The position numbers and the translations under genes are program-made. From Rhodopseudomonas sp. (GTDB lineage Bacteria; Pseudomonadota; Alphaproteobacteria; Rhizobiales; Xanthobacteraceae): a stretch of DNA of 64,000 nucleotides. The stretch spans positions 62,001 through 126,000 of the forward strand of contig NZ_JACABA010000002.1 in the NCBI RefSeq assembly GCF_013377015.1. The letters run 5' to 3'. Shown here piece after piece: positions 36,756 through 45,591 of this stretch. Each line of letters begins with the position of its first letter. Positions within the stretch are counted from its first letter, which is position 1. The notes beneath the pieces were generated by a model, which was not told the DNA's origin, did no database searches, and worked only from the letters and a program-made list of their open reading frames with translations.

Positions 36756-37916
36756 TCAGTAGTCGCGCTCGCGATGCACGTCATGGACCACGATTCCCAT
36801 GCCCTGCTCCGGCAACGCCAGCCAGTCGCGGCGCTTCAGGGTCCGGCGGGTATCCTCCAGTCCGCTCAGCCAGTGTTCGCGCATCGAGGTGGCTGAGAAT
36901 TCGTGATCCTTGGCGTCGCCCTCATAGGCCTTTTGCTGATAGATCATCTGCAGGATGGTGATCTCGGGCAGATCGGCCAGGTTGTCGCGTGTCGCGCGCT
37001 CGGCATCGCTCAACTGATCGTCCGGCAATTTCCGCAATGCCTTGTAGAGATCGGCCTTCAGATTGTTCATCCGCTTGTACACGTCGGTGTTGTGCCGGGT
37101 GCGCGACGAATAGACGATGTCCTTGTAGCGCGCCTGGACCTCCTGGATGTCGCGTGGCAGCACGCCCCGGGCGCTGAACAGATCGACCTGGAACACCAGC
37201 GAATTCAGCTTGTCCTCCTGGTCGAGCAGATGCTGTAGCGGCGTATTCGAGACAATGCCGCCGTCCCAGAAATGGTCGGTGCCGATCTTTACCATCGGAA
37301 GCGCCGGCGGCAGCGCGCCGCTCGCCATCACATGCTCGGGGCCGATCACTTCCTTCTTATTGTCGAAATACAGGAAGTTGCCGGTCAGCACGTTCACGGC
37401 GCCGACCGCGAAATGCATCTTGTGCTGATTGATCAGGTCGAAATCCACCAGTTCCAGAAGGGTTTCCCGCAATGGACCGGTGTCGTAGTAGCTGGTCGCC
37501 GAGCGGGCGCCGGCCGGGCTGAGCCAAGGATTCATATCGTGCGGCTTGAAGAAGCCGGGCTGCCCCAGCGCCGTCGTCATCATGGTGCTGGCGAAATTGC
37601 GTGCCTTTCGATAGACGTCGCCATCCGGCGTGTAGTGCCAGATCTTGCGGGACGTGATCCGGTCCCAGAAGATTTGAAGCCGTTCGAGCCGGCGCTCCGG
37701 CGGATTGCCGGCGATGATCGCCGAATTGATCGCGCCGATCGAGACGCCGCAAACCCAGTTCGGCTCCATCCCTTCTTCGTGCAGGGCCTGATAGACGCCG
37801 GCCTGATAGGCGCCGAGCGCACCACCGCCCTGCAGCACCAGCGCGACGCGGTCGCAGCGGTCCGGCCACCATTTCGGTTCAACGATCGTGTCCGACCCCG
37901 GCGTTCGCGTGTCCAT
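36756..37916 (-). CDS. Patatin-like phospholipase/esterase
   Basis: 386 residues. Oxyanion motif LQGGGALGAYQAG (28-40), nucleophile Ser59 in GVSIGAINSA, and catalytic Asp in FWDGGIVSNTP form the patatin Ser-Asp dyad. A C-terminal region of about 150 residues (DUF3734-like) follows. Several relatives next to hydroxybutyrate genes are suspected lipases or polyhydroxybutyrate-related esterases, but substrate is not shown. ATG 37916 follows AGGAGAGGAG at good spacing; the 37961 start is unlikely. Divergent from 3-hydroxybutyrate dehydrogenase. Confidence 0.9.
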   Translation of the reverse strand: MDTRTPGSDTIVEPKWWPDRCDRVALVLQGGGALGAYQAGVYQALHEEGMEPNWVCGVSIGAINSAIIAGNPPERRLERLQIFWDRITSRKIWHYTPDGDVYRKARNFASTMMTTALGQPGFFKPHDMNPWLSPAGARSATSYYDTGPLRETLLELVDFDLINQHKMHFAVGAVNVLTGNFLYFDNKKEVIGPEHVMASGALPPALPMVKIGTDHFWDGGIVSNTPLQHLLDQEDKLNSLVFQVDLFSARGVLPRDIQEVQARYKDIVYSSRTRHNTDVYKRMNNLKADLYKALRKLPDDQLSDAERATRDNLADLPEITILQMIYQQKAYEGDAKDHEFSATSMREHWLSGLEDTRRTLKRRDWLALPEQGMGIVVHDVHRERDY

Positions 37917-38125
37917 CGCTTCGGCTCCTCTCCTGCTCTGAATGCTGCGAGTAACATTCAATCCGGGAGTGACGCCGTTGTGACGCCTCGCTGATTAATA
38001 CCATCGTGTAGCATGTTGATATTTCGCTGCTGTCACGCCGCTGACGAAAATAGCTCACACCTCCGTCAAGTGCGGCCGTTAGCAATTGCGAAACGGTCGC
38101 GGATGCGCGGCGGATCAGTCGCCGA

Positions 38126-38142
38126 CCATGCTTCAAGCATGG
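38126..38142. promoter_or_regulatory. 17-bp palindrome upstream of 3-hydroxybutyrate dehydrogenase
   Basis: CCATGCTTCAAGCATGG is an exact 8+1+8 palindrome, centred 37 bp before the dehydrogenase ATG. Flanking GTCG and CGAC extend the symmetry. Position fits an operator over a promoter or a 5'-UTR hairpin; the 254-bp divergent region serves the patatin gene as well. Confidence 0.45.
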
Positions 38143-38170
38143 CGGTCGACCATCGCGGGAGAGTGCGAGC

Positions 38171-38953
38171 ATGTTGTCCGGAAAATCCGCCATCGTCACT
38201 GGCTCGACCAGCGGCATCGGTCTTGGCATTGCGCGCGGTCTCGCCGCCAGCGGCGCCAACGTCATGCTCAATGGCTTTGGCGACCCAAACGAGATCGAGG
38301 CGATCCGGCAGGAAATCGCCGACGGTCACAATATCAAGGTGCTCTACAACGGCTCCAACATGGCCGACGGCAACCAGATCGCCGCGATGGTGACCGAGGC
38401 CGAGGCCGAATTCGGCGCGGTCGACATCCTGATCAACAATGCCGGAATTCAGTACGTGGCCCCGATCGAGGAATTCCCGGTCGAAAAATGGGACGCCATT
38501 CTGGCGATCAACCTGTCCAGCGCCTTCCACACCATGCGGGCCGCGGCGAGCGGGATGAAATCGCGCAACTGGGGCCGCATCGTCAACGTCGCATCCGCCC
38601 ACGCGCTGGTCGCATCGCCTTTCAAATCGGCCTATGTCGCCGCGAAACACGGAATCGCCGGCCTGACCAAGACCGCGGCGCTGGAATTCGCCGAACACGG
38701 CATCACCGTCAATGCGGTGTGCCCCGGCTATGTCATGACCCCGCTGGTCGAGAAGCAGATCCCCGAACAGGCGAAGGCCCGCGGCATCACCGAGCAGCAG
38801 GTGATCTCCGACGTGCTGCTCGCGGCGCAGCCGACCAAGCACTTCGTCACCGTCGAGGAACTCTCCGCGCTGGTGAACTTCCTCTGCACCGACAATGCGC
38901 GATCGATCACCGGAACCACGTTGCCTGTCGATGGCGGCTGGACCGCTCACTGA
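38171..38953 (+). CDS. bdhA: 3-hydroxybutyrate dehydrogenase
   Basis: NAD-dependent short-chain dehydrogenase that interconverts D-3-hydroxybutyrate and acetoacetate, used in polyhydroxybutyrate turnover. 260 residues. Cofactor motif TGSTSGIG (10-17), NNAG in LINNAGIQYVAP, catalytic SAYVAAKHG (YxxxK) and the C-terminal GTTLPVDGGWTAH are typical of BdhA. ATG 38171 has GGGAGAG upstream. Acetoacetate decarboxylase follows by 12 bp, so its product could feed straight into that enzyme. Confidence 0.94.
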   Translation: MLSGKSAIVTGSTSGIGLGIARGLAASGANVMLNGFGDPNEIEAIRQEIADGHNIKVLYNGSNMADGNQIAAMVTEAEAEFGAVDILINNAGIQYVAPIEEFPVEKWDAILAINLSSAFHTMRAAASGMKSRNWGRIVNVASAHALVASPFKSAYVAAKHGIAGLTKTAALEFAEHGITVNAVCPGYVMTPLVEKQIPEQAKARGITEQQVISDVLLAAQPTKHFVTVEELSALVNFLCTDNARSITGTTLPVDGGWTAH

Positions 38954-38965
38954 AAGGATTTCCTG

Positions 38966-39739
38966 GTGCGCCAAAGCGAGGTCTTGAAGATTCCGTCGAT
39001 GCCGATGGCCGGGCCGAGCTATCCGGCGGGCCCGTATCATTTCGTCGATCGCGAATTCCTGGTGCTCACCTACGAGACCGATTCGGACCTGATCCGCGCC
39101 GGCCTGCCGGAACCGCTCGAACCCTCCGAAAATCCGATCGTGCATTATGAGTGGATCAATATGCCGGACAGTTCCGGCTTTGGTAGCTACACGGAATCCG
39201 GACTTGTGATTCCAGCCCGTTTTCAGGGCGAAGAGGTCAATTTCGTTTCACAAATGTATCTCGACGACGATCCGCCGATCGCGGCCGGCCGGGAGATCTG
39301 GGGTTTTCCGAAGAAATACGCCCACCCGAAGCTCGAGGTCGTGAAGGACACGCTGATCGGCACGCTGGAATATTCCGGCCAGCAGGTCGCGATGGGAACG
39401 ATGGGTTACAAACACGCCTCGATGGCCGGCAATGGCGATCTGACCCGCGCGATACTGTCGAAAACCCAGGTCAACCTGAAATTGATTCCCGGCGTCGACG
39501 GCCGGGCCGAGGTTTGCCAACTGGTGGCCATCAACGTCACAGACATCGTCGTCAAGGGATCTTGGATCGGACCCGGCCGGCTCCATCTCGTGCCCCACGT
39601 CAATGCGCCGGTGGCGGATTTCCCGGTCCGTCGCATGATCAGCGCCCACCATTTCCTCGCCGATCTGACCTTGCCCTATGGCCGCGTCGTGTTCGATTAC
39701 AACAAGCAGGGCAAGGACGTGGCCGAGGCCGCCGAATAA
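38966..39739 (+). CDS. adc: Acetoacetate decarboxylase
   Basis: Decarboxylates acetoacetate to acetone and CO2 through a lysine Schiff base. 257 residues. MPMAGPSYPAGPYHF, the catalytic lysine pair (116-117) in REIWGFPKKYAHP, and the conserved Glu/Arg region are present. Starts with GTG 38966 after GAAAGGA. Sits 12 bp after bdhA, implying one transcript. Some family members act on other keto acids, so activity is inferred. Confidence 0.9.
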   Translation: MRQSEVLKIPSMPMAGPSYPAGPYHFVDREFLVLTYETDSDLIRAGLPEPLEPSENPIVHYEWINMPDSSGFGSYTESGLVIPARFQGEEVNFVSQMYLDDDPPIAAGREIWGFPKKYAHPKLEVVKDTLIGTLEYSGQQVAMGTMGYKHASMAGNGDLTRAILSKTQVNLKLIPGVDGRAEVCQLVAINVTDIVVKGSWIGPGRLHLVPHVNAPVADFPVRRMISAHHFLADLTLPYGRVVFDYNKQGKDVAEAAE

Positions 39740-39857
39740 CGGACGGCGCGATTTGCGATCTGATGCGGTGGCATCGGCGATGCCACAACCGGCTGTTCAC
39801 CGGCATGACGTCGCCGCCCGGCGACGTGGTCGGCGAGCGCGGCACCATGAGATTATG

Positions 39858-40148
39858 CTATCGGCAGATCTCACCCTGGTTGACGAAGCTCTTGAACAGT
39901 TCGACCGCCTGCGGATTGAGCGCGCCTTCGTCGGGCAGCACCAGCGGCAGATCGGGCGGCGCCAGGATCGCGAATTGCCGACCCCATTCATAGACCCAGG
40001 CCAGCCCGTCCTGGAACACGACTTCGTCGTCGAAGCGCGGATGGCGTCCGGAGCGGACCTCGGCGAAGCCGCGGCGGAACGCGGCGTTCCAGACGATCTC
40101 GTCGAGCGGTGCCTCGAAGGTCTCGGCTTGTTTGGGGACGTCGGTCAC
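39858..40148 (-). CDS. Conserved hypothetical protein
   Basis: 96 residues, acidic, soluble, with no signal peptide. Tryptophans and charged patches (WVYEWGRQFAILAPPDLPLVLPDEG, ELFKSFVNQGEI) but no domain I recognise. Good open frame with alphaproteobacterial codon use. It lies between convergent adc and the lytic transglycosylase gene; 92 bp separate it from the latter on the same strand. Confidence 0.6.
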   Translation of the reverse strand: MTDVPKQAETFEAPLDEIVWNAAFRRGFAEVRSGRHPRFDDEVVFQDGLAWVYEWGRQFAILAPPDLPLVLPDEGALNPQAVELFKSFVNQGEICR

Positions 40149-40240
40149 GATTTCGATTCCCGCGATGGCGATGGGACGGCGACAAGGCGGGGCATTATCC
40201 CACGCGGCCCCGTGCTCCGCATCCTGACTTTTCGTCGGTA

Positions 40241-41470
40241 TTATGACCCCTGCCGCAGCCGCGCCAGCACCGTCAGCCCGCCATAGCCGTCTGCCGGCAA
40301 CAGGCCCATTTTGGTCTGATAGTCCTTCACCGCCTTCATGGTGTCATTGCCGACCCGGCCATCGGTGCCGCCGGTATCGAACCCGGCCCGGGTCAGGCGG
40401 GTCTGCATCTCCTGCACTTCAGCCAGCGTCAGCGCGCGCTCCGAGCCAGGGAACGGCTGCAGGAATGGCGGCGCGCCGAGAATCCGGTCGCCGAGATGGC
40501 AGATCGCGAGCGCGTAGTTCATTGACGGGTTGTAGCTCTTCACCGCGTAGAACGCCTGACCGATCAGGAAGACCGGGCCACCCGGCACCGGCACCCACAA
40601 TTTGGCGCTGGCGTTCGGCTGCGGAAACGGCTGGCCGTCGGCGCGACTGACGCCGGCGGCGGACCACGCCGCGTAGGTCTTGCCGCCACTAGAAGAGGCG
40701 GCGCCAGCGGGGCGGACCTCATAGCCCCAATGTTCGCCGCGCGGATACTTGCCGCGGTTGAGCAGGAATTTCGCACTGGAGCCGAGCGCGTCGTCGGGCC
40801 TGCCGAACGGCGACACCTTGCCGTCGCGGTCGTAGTCGATCCCGACATTGAGCCAGACTTCCGGCATCCATTGGGTATGGCCCATCGCGCCGGCCCAGGA
40901 GCCGCGCATCTCTTCCGGCGTGCTCCAGCCGCGATCGACGATCTTCAGCGCATTGATCAGTTCGGTTTCCCAGTAGGCGCGGCGGCGCGGCTCGTTCCAG
41001 GCCAGCGCGGCGAGTGAGGGAAACACCGGCCGCATATGATTCTGCTGCACCAGCGGATCGCCGAATGCGGATTCGACGCCCCACAGCGCCAGCAGCGTGC
41101 CGCGCTCGACGCCGAAATCGCGCTCGATCCGGGTGAACAAAGCTTCGTTGTTCCGCAGCGCTTCGCGGCCGGCGATGATGCGCCAGTCCGAGACCCGGCG
41201 GTTGATGTATTGCCAGATCTGCTCGTGAAACTCCGGCTGCTTCTGCATCTGTTTGAACACGGACATGTCCGGCTCGATCCGGCCCATCACGCGTGTGTAG
41301 GTGGCGTCCGAGATGCCCTTGGCCAGCGCGCGGGCGCGAAACTGATCGCGCCATTGGTCGAAACCGGGCGGCGCGGCGAGTGCGGCCGACGGCAGCAGCA
41401 GTGCGGCGCCGAGCGCGGATTGCAGCACGGCACGGCGGGTCGGAAGGAAGTGGGAATCAATCTCGGTCAT
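40241..41470 (-). CDS. Lytic murein transglycosylase with peptidoglycan-binding domain
   Basis: MltB-family enzyme that cleaves glycan strands in the periplasm. 409 residues from ATG 41470. N-terminal signal with a twin-arginine-like RRAVLQSALGAALLLPSAALA. Catalytic Glu lies in LLALWGVESAFGDPL; GAMGHTQWMPEVWL and GYEVR follow. Residues about 345-405 form a peptidoglycan-binding domain (VQEMQTRLTRAGFDTGGTDGRVGNDTMKAVKDYQ). ATG 41506 is in frame but would put the signal 12 residues inside. Confidence 0.92.
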   Translation of the reverse strand: MTEIDSHFLPTRRAVLQSALGAALLLPSAALAAPPGFDQWRDQFRARALAKGISDATYTRVMGRIEPDMSVFKQMQKQPEFHEQIWQYINRRVSDWRIIAGREALRNNEALFTRIERDFGVERGTLLALWGVESAFGDPLVQQNHMRPVFPSLAALAWNEPRRRAYWETELINALKIVDRGWSTPEEMRGSWAGAMGHTQWMPEVWLNVGIDYDRDGKVSPFGRPDDALGSSAKFLLNRGKYPRGEHWGYEVRPAGAASSSGGKTYAAWSAAGVSRADGQPFPQPNASAKLWVPVPGGPVFLIGQAFYAVKSYNPSMNYALAICHLGDRILGAPPFLQPFPGSERALTLAEVQEMQTRLTRAGFDTGGTDGRVGNDTMKAVKDYQTKMGLLPADGYGGLTVLARLRQGS

Positions 41471-41545
41471 GGCCGCAGTGTAGCGGGCAGGGCAGGGTGG
41501 CGGCAAAGGTCAATGCGTCGTGGGAACCTGGAATGGGCGATGCCC

Positions 41546-42529
41546 TCAGTCGACCACGTCGTCGGCGCGAAGCAGCAGCGACGTCGGCACCTCGATGCCT
41601 ATTGTCTTCGCGGCGTTCGCGTTGATCATGGTGATAAACTTCGTGGCCCGTTCGACCGGCAGGTCTTCGGCTCTCGCACCCTTGAGAAGCTTGCCCACAA
41701 AGGTCGCCGCGCGACGCCACAATTCGACGAAGTCAATGCCGTAGGCGGCAAAGCCTCCGGCCTGCGCGAGTTCCGGAAAGCCGCAACAAGCGAGCCGATT
41801 GGCCAGCGCCAATTTGGCGATCGGTTTCGAATTGTAGATCAGCATCGGATCTTCCGCGACCACGAAGGCGCGCACCGAGCCGGCAGTCATCGCCGCGATC
41901 ACCGGCTCCAATTCGTTCACGTCGCGCGCACCGAATTCCGCCAGTTCGATGCCGAGCGACCGGGCCGTCGAGCGCATCGCCGAGAGCACGGGTTCGGTTG
42001 CGGCGTTCGCCGGATTGAACAGCACCCCTGCCTTGGTCAGCGTGGGCATCGCCTCCTTCAGCAACTCCAGCCTTTTCGCGACAAGCTCCGGAATGAAATA
42101 GCTCGTTCCGGTGACATTGCCACCCGGTCGGGCCAGGCTTGACACCAGACCGACCGCCACGGCATCGCCCAGCGATGCAAACACGATCGGGATAGTGGTG
42201 GTCGCGCGCTTGGCGGCAGCAACGCCGGGTGTCGAATAGGTGACGATCACGTCCGCCTTCTGATCGACAAGCTGAATGGCCAGAGCTGCGAGCTGGTCAT
42301 AGTTGCGTCCCTGGAGCCAGCGCGTCTCGATGACGATGTTCTTGCCTTCGGCGTAGCCCTGAGCGGCCAGTGCCGCCCGAAACGCGTCGAAGCGCGTGGC
42401 CTCCGCGGCTGGATCGCCGAGACTGAGATACCCGATCCGATAGATCCTATCGCTCGGTTGGGCACCAGCGGCCGACCGCCAGCCGATTGCCGCGCCACCA
42501 ACCAGGATGATGAAGTCTCGTCGTCGCAT
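41546..42529 (-). CDS. ABC transporter substrate-binding protein (ABC_sub_bind type)
   Basis: Periplasmic binding protein of 327 residues with a twin-arginine-type leader MRRRDFIILVGGAAIGW. YRIGYLSLGDPAAEATRFDAF, IPIVFASLGDAVAVGLVSSLARPGGNVTG and GVLFNPANAATEPVLSAM are hallmarks of the family expanded in Bradyrhizobium and relatives. Ligand unknown. It is a solitary gene without permease or ATPase neighbours, as often seen for this family. Confidence 0.9.
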   Translation of the reverse strand: MRRRDFIILVGGAAIGWRSAAGAQPSDRIYRIGYLSLGDPAAEATRFDAFRAALAAQGYAEGKNIVIETRWLQGRNYDQLAALAIQLVDQKADVIVTYSTPGVAAAKRATTTIPIVFASLGDAVAVGLVSSLARPGGNVTGTSYFIPELVAKRLELLKEAMPTLTKAGVLFNPANAATEPVLSAMRSTARSLGIELAEFGARDVNELEPVIAAMTAGSVRAFVVAEDPMLIYNSKPIAKLALANRLACCGFPELAQAGGFAAYGIDFVELWRRAATFVGKLLKGARAEDLPVERATKFITMINANAAKTIGIEVPTSLLLRADDVVD

Positions 42530-42602
42530 GCGGCCTCCGGGACATTCAACCTACCGCGAATGCCGAGCGATGCGTGTGATGGCAGCCCGCATCGACTCGC
42601 GC

Positions 42603-44231
42603 CTAATTCTCGCTGCCTTCGCCCGGATCGACCGGTGGCGGCGGCTCAGTGGGCGCCGCATGAGCCACCGCCGGCTGGTCGGGCGCCGCCCGTCCAAATT
42701 CGCGGCCGCGGCCGCCAAGCAATCGCTCATAGGCCGACACCAGCGTGACGTAAGGGTTGACCCAGAGCCAGCCGTCGGGCGTGAACACTTGGACGTCGAA
42801 ATGCAGATGCCGGCTGGTGCCGTTGGGGCGGTCGAGATAGTTCGACACCACGCCGATCTGTTCGCCCTCGAACACCCGGCGGCCGTTGAGCACGCCGTCG
42901 TCGTCCATGCGGCGGGGATCCATGTGCATATAGCGAAACCGGATGTGCTCGGTCCGGCTGTTGACCTGTAAGGTCGCGGCCTGCTGTTTGGGCGAGCGGA
43001 TCAGCACGCCGTCGCGCACCGCGACCACCGCCTGCCGGCTTGGGTCGCAGCCGTCGCTACCCGGCAGGCAGCCGGTGATATCCTGGCCCTGATGGCCGAA
43101 CCCGGCGGCGCATTGGCCGACGCCGAAATTGCGGCTTTCGCAGAAATTGTCCTGCCACGGATAAGCGGCGGCACCGCGCGCCGCATCGACCGCGGCCGGC
43201 ATCGGTTGTTCGGAGCGGCGCAGCCGGCTCGACTGCGAATGGGCGTAGGCCGGCGCTTTCGCCAGCGGAAACCGGATCTGCGAATAGGCGGTGGGATCGG
43301 GGCGGCCGCCCTGCTTGCGAAAGCCCGAATTGGCAATGATATCGCCGCTCGGCCGATAGCTGAAATCGGGCGACGGCGCCTCCGGCCGTTCGGCGAATGT
43401 CGCGGGCAAATCCATCGGCGGCCGCGTCGGCAGGCCGCCGGTCACGCGCAGCGCCTTGAGGAACCGCTCGGCGACCGGATAGGCCTCGCGGCAGGCCATT
43501 CGCTTCGGCCGCGGCGTCGAATCCAGGCACTGGATCGAGAGCACATAGGCCGCACCGAAGCGGGTGAAGGCATAGCGTACATAGCCTTCGCGGATGAAGC
43601 GGCGCAGATCGGGGAACTGCGACGCCAGCGCCTTGGCCGGCTCGCTCTTGTCTGCGAGCGGATCCTTGATGTCGTAAGTGAGCAGCGAGCCGGTGATCTG
43701 TACTTCGACCGGCTGCGCGAACACCCGCGCCGGCATGCCGTCGCCGGCTGCGGGCTCCAGCGCGAACACCGCGTCGTAACCGGCCGGGCCGGCATCGAAC
43801 ATCTCGGCGGGGCGAAAGCCGGCCTGATAGCGCGCCAGCGTCAGGCTCTCCGGTGCGCCGCTGCGGCGCGCCTCCAGCAACGCTGCGGTGTCGAACGGCA
43901 GCAGCACCGGCACCGCGCTTTGTCCGATGCCGGTGAAGAATGCCGAGGTGATCGCGTTGAGCTGCACCAGCGCCGGCATCAGCCGCGGATCGAACGGTCG
44001 CAGCCGGCGCTTGCCGGTGAAGGTGAATGCGGAGGCGATCGCCGGCTGGGTGTTGATTTCGCTCCGAAGCTGGTCGAGCGCGGCGCGCCAGTCGACGCGC
44101 AGTACCGAGACCGCGGGGGTGCGGAATTCATCGGCGGCAAGCCGCGCGGTGCCGGCGATGAGCAGGCCGGCGATCCATGAAACGCCCAGAACGGCCCGAA
44201 AACACCACGCGCGGATCGTCGTCGGGGTCAA
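42603..44231 (-). CDS. M23 family peptidase (LytM domain)
   Basis: 542 residues with an N-terminal signal/anchor (residues about 8-33). The first ~340 residues are a poorly characterised envelope region. The C-terminal LytM domain has the first zinc pair in GHQGQDITG (HxxxD), RYMHMDPR, and the HxH motif in SRHLHFDVQV, so it looks catalytically complete. Such peptidases trim peptidoglycan cross-links or activate amidases. The Pro-rich C-terminal tail is acidic. Encoded beside the substrate-binding protein and upstream of efp. Confidence 0.88.
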   Translation of the reverse strand: MTPTTIRAWCFRAVLGVSWIAGLLIAGTARLAADEFRTPAVSVLRVDWRAALDQLRSEINTQPAIASAFTFTGKRRLRPFDPRLMPALVQLNAITSAFFTGIGQSAVPVLLPFDTAALLEARRSGAPESLTLARYQAGFRPAEMFDAGPAGYDAVFALEPAAGDGMPARVFAQPVEVQITGSLLTYDIKDPLADKSEPAKALASQFPDLRRFIREGYVRYAFTRFGAAYVLSIQCLDSTPRPKRMACREAYPVAERFLKALRVTGGLPTRPPMDLPATFAERPEAPSPDFSYRPSGDIIANSGFRKQGGRPDPTAYSQIRFPLAKAPAYAHSQSSRLRRSEQPMPAAVDAARGAAAYPWQDNFCESRNFGVGQCAAGFGHQGQDITGCLPGSDGCDPSRQAVVAVRDGVLIRSPKQQAATLQVNSRTEHIRFRYMHMDPRRMDDDGVLNGRRVFEGEQIGVVSNYLDRPNGTSRHLHFDVQVFTPDGWLWVNPYVTLVSAYERLLGGRGREFGRAAPDQPAVAHAAPTEPPPPVDPGEGSEN

Positions 44232-44352
44232 TTTGCGTCACGCCTCCGTTCTCAGGGTCAGCGTGAAAATGTACCGAGGTTTTCCTGCGCGCGACAAGCC
44301 CATTCGTCAGGCCGCTTCAGGCCAGGTTCTCGACAAGGCTTGGCTTGACAAG

Positions 44353-44389
44353 GCTTGGCCCGGGACGGTGCAACCGGCCCGGGCCAAGC
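44353..44389 (-). terminator. Candidate terminator after efp
   Basis: Twelve-bp perfect stem GCTTGGCCCGGG (44353-44364) with CCCGGGCCAAGC (44378-44389) and a 13-nt loop, 18 bp beyond the efp stop. No strong U-tract. A 15-bp tandem duplication (GACAAGGCTTGG at 44332-44343 and 44347-44358) runs into its first arm. Confidence 0.5.
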
Positions 44390-44406
44390 AACAGAGCAGG
44401 GTCGTG

Positions 44407-44973
44407 TCAGTCCTTGGCGCGTTCGACGTAGGAACCGTCCTCGGTCATGATCACGATCCGGGTTCCGACGTTGATATGCGGCGGCACCAGCGTGCGCACG
44501 CCGTTGGACAGAATCGCCGGCTTGTAGGAGGACGACGCGGTCTGGCCCTTGGTCACCGGCTCGGTCTCGACCACTTCGAGGGTCGCGCGCTGCGGCATCG
44601 TGATCGCCACCGGAATCACGCCGTGCAGCGACAGTTTCACGGTCATGTTTTCCTGCAGATACGGCGCGGCATTGCCGACCACGTCCTTCGGCACCTGGAC
44701 CTGGTCGTAATTGTCGTTGTTCATGAAGTGGAAGCCGTCGGCGTCCTCATAGAGGTAGTTGAAATTGTGGTCCTCGATGGTCGCCTTTTCCACCTGATCG
44801 GTGGTCTTGTAGCGCTCGGAGATCTTCACTCCGTCGCTGATACGGCGCATTTCGATCTGGCTGACCGGGGTGCCCTTGCCGGGATGGATGTTCTCGGCGG
44901 TGAGGACCACATACAGCTTGCCGTCCTGCTCGATGACGTTGCCCTTGCGGATAGAACTGGCGATGACTTTCAA
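44407..44973 (-). CDS. efp: Elongation factor P
   Basis: Translation factor that rescues ribosomes stalled at polyproline runs. 188 residues, three beta-barrel domains. Lys33 in HPGKGTP at the tip of domain I is the residue lysylated by EpmA, with EpmB first isomerising the lysine; both enzymes are encoded nearby on the other strand. [10 protein letters not shown]-like linker and the C-terminal [22 protein letters not shown] are typical. The start ATG 44973 gives a perfect N-terminus [12 protein letters not shown]. Confidence 0.96.
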   Translation of the reverse strand: MKVIASSIRKGNVIEQDGKLYVVLTAENIHPGKGTPVSQIEMRRISDGVKISERYKTTDQVEKATIEDHNFNYLYEDADGFHFMNNDNYDQVQVPKDVVGNAAPYLQENMTVKLSLHGVIPVAITMPQRATLEVVETEPVTKGQTASSSYKPAILSNGVRTLVPPHINVGTRIVIMTEDGSYVERAKD

Positions 44974-45010
44974 CGGATGATTTCCTAGCGTTCAGGCCCG
45001 GGCCCGATCC

Positions 45011-45080
45011 GGACATATGTCCCGAGGCCTGCGAAGCGGTTTCGGGCCGCAACATACTCATTTCCGGATCATTCCGGAAA
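45011..45080. promoter_or_regulatory. Two palindromes upstream of efp
   Basis: GGACATATGTCC (45011-45022) is a perfect 12-bp palindrome. TTTCCGGATCATTCCGGAAA (45061-45080) is an 8-bp inverted repeat with a TCAT centre. They lie 38 and 88 bp before the efp start in the 384-bp gap between efp and the antitoxin gene. The remainder of the gap holds no supported gene. Binder unknown. Confidence 0.4.
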
Positions 45081-45303
45081 TATCGTTGGTTGCAGCCACT
45101 GAGGTTTCTTTCGGTCAGTCTGCAGGAGATGAAAACGCCTCCGCAGCCTCATCGTGCCTGGACGGGTGGTGGAATCCATCGACCCGTTCCGGCATCCGGC
45201 CCGACATACCAAGGGAACGCCCCGCTTGCCAAGTCGGAACGCCTCCGGCGCCTCAAATGAGTCGTCCGGCCGACACTCTGCCGGATCGCCGGAGTTGAAT
45301 CGC

Positions 45304-45349
45304 CATGATATCCGTAATATGATATACATTCAATTTCAGGATATCATGG
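45304..45349. promoter_or_regulatory. Likely toxin-antitoxin operator: 11-bp inverted repeat
   Basis: CCATGATATCC (45304-45313 plus 45303) mirrors GGATATCATGG (45339-45349) exactly, separated by 25 bp of AT-rich DNA (GTAATATGATATAC...) in which the promoter should lie. Centre-to-centre distance is 36 bp. The right arm also carries the GGAG ribosome-binding site of the antitoxin gene. Autoregulation by AbrB-type antitoxins at such sites is common. Confidence 0.65.
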
Positions 45350-45357
45350 AGACGTCG

Positions 45358-45591
45358 ATGCTGGTTTCCAAATGGGGCAACAGCCTCGCGGTGCGGCTGC
45401 CCAAGGCGCTGGTCGATCAACTCGGCCTCAAGGAAGGCGACGAGCTGAACGTCGTTGCGGCGAGCAACGGCGCCATCGAGGTCGAGACGAGGGAGCAGCG
45501 CCGTCAGCGGGCGCTCGACAATATGGCTGCGCGGAACTGGAAGCTGTCCGAGGGCTATAAGTTCGATCGCGACGAAGCTAACGAACGGTGA
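45358..45591 (+). CDS. AbrB/MazE-type antitoxin
   Basis: 77 residues. N-terminal swapped-hairpin DNA-binding domain: MLVSKWGNSLAVRLPKALVDQLGLKEGDELNV, the standard AbrB/MazE/VapB core, then an acidic/arginine-rich C-terminal tail that would wrap the toxin. I chose ATG 45358, six bases after GGAG; in-frame ATGs at 45319 and 45346 lie inside the inverted-repeat operator. Overlaps the toxin gene by 4 bp, the usual coupling. The antitoxin frame looks intact. Confidence 0.88.
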   Translation: MLVSKWGNSLAVRLPKALVDQLGLKEGDELNVVAASNGAIEVETREQRRQRALDNMAARNWKLSEGYKFDRDEANER

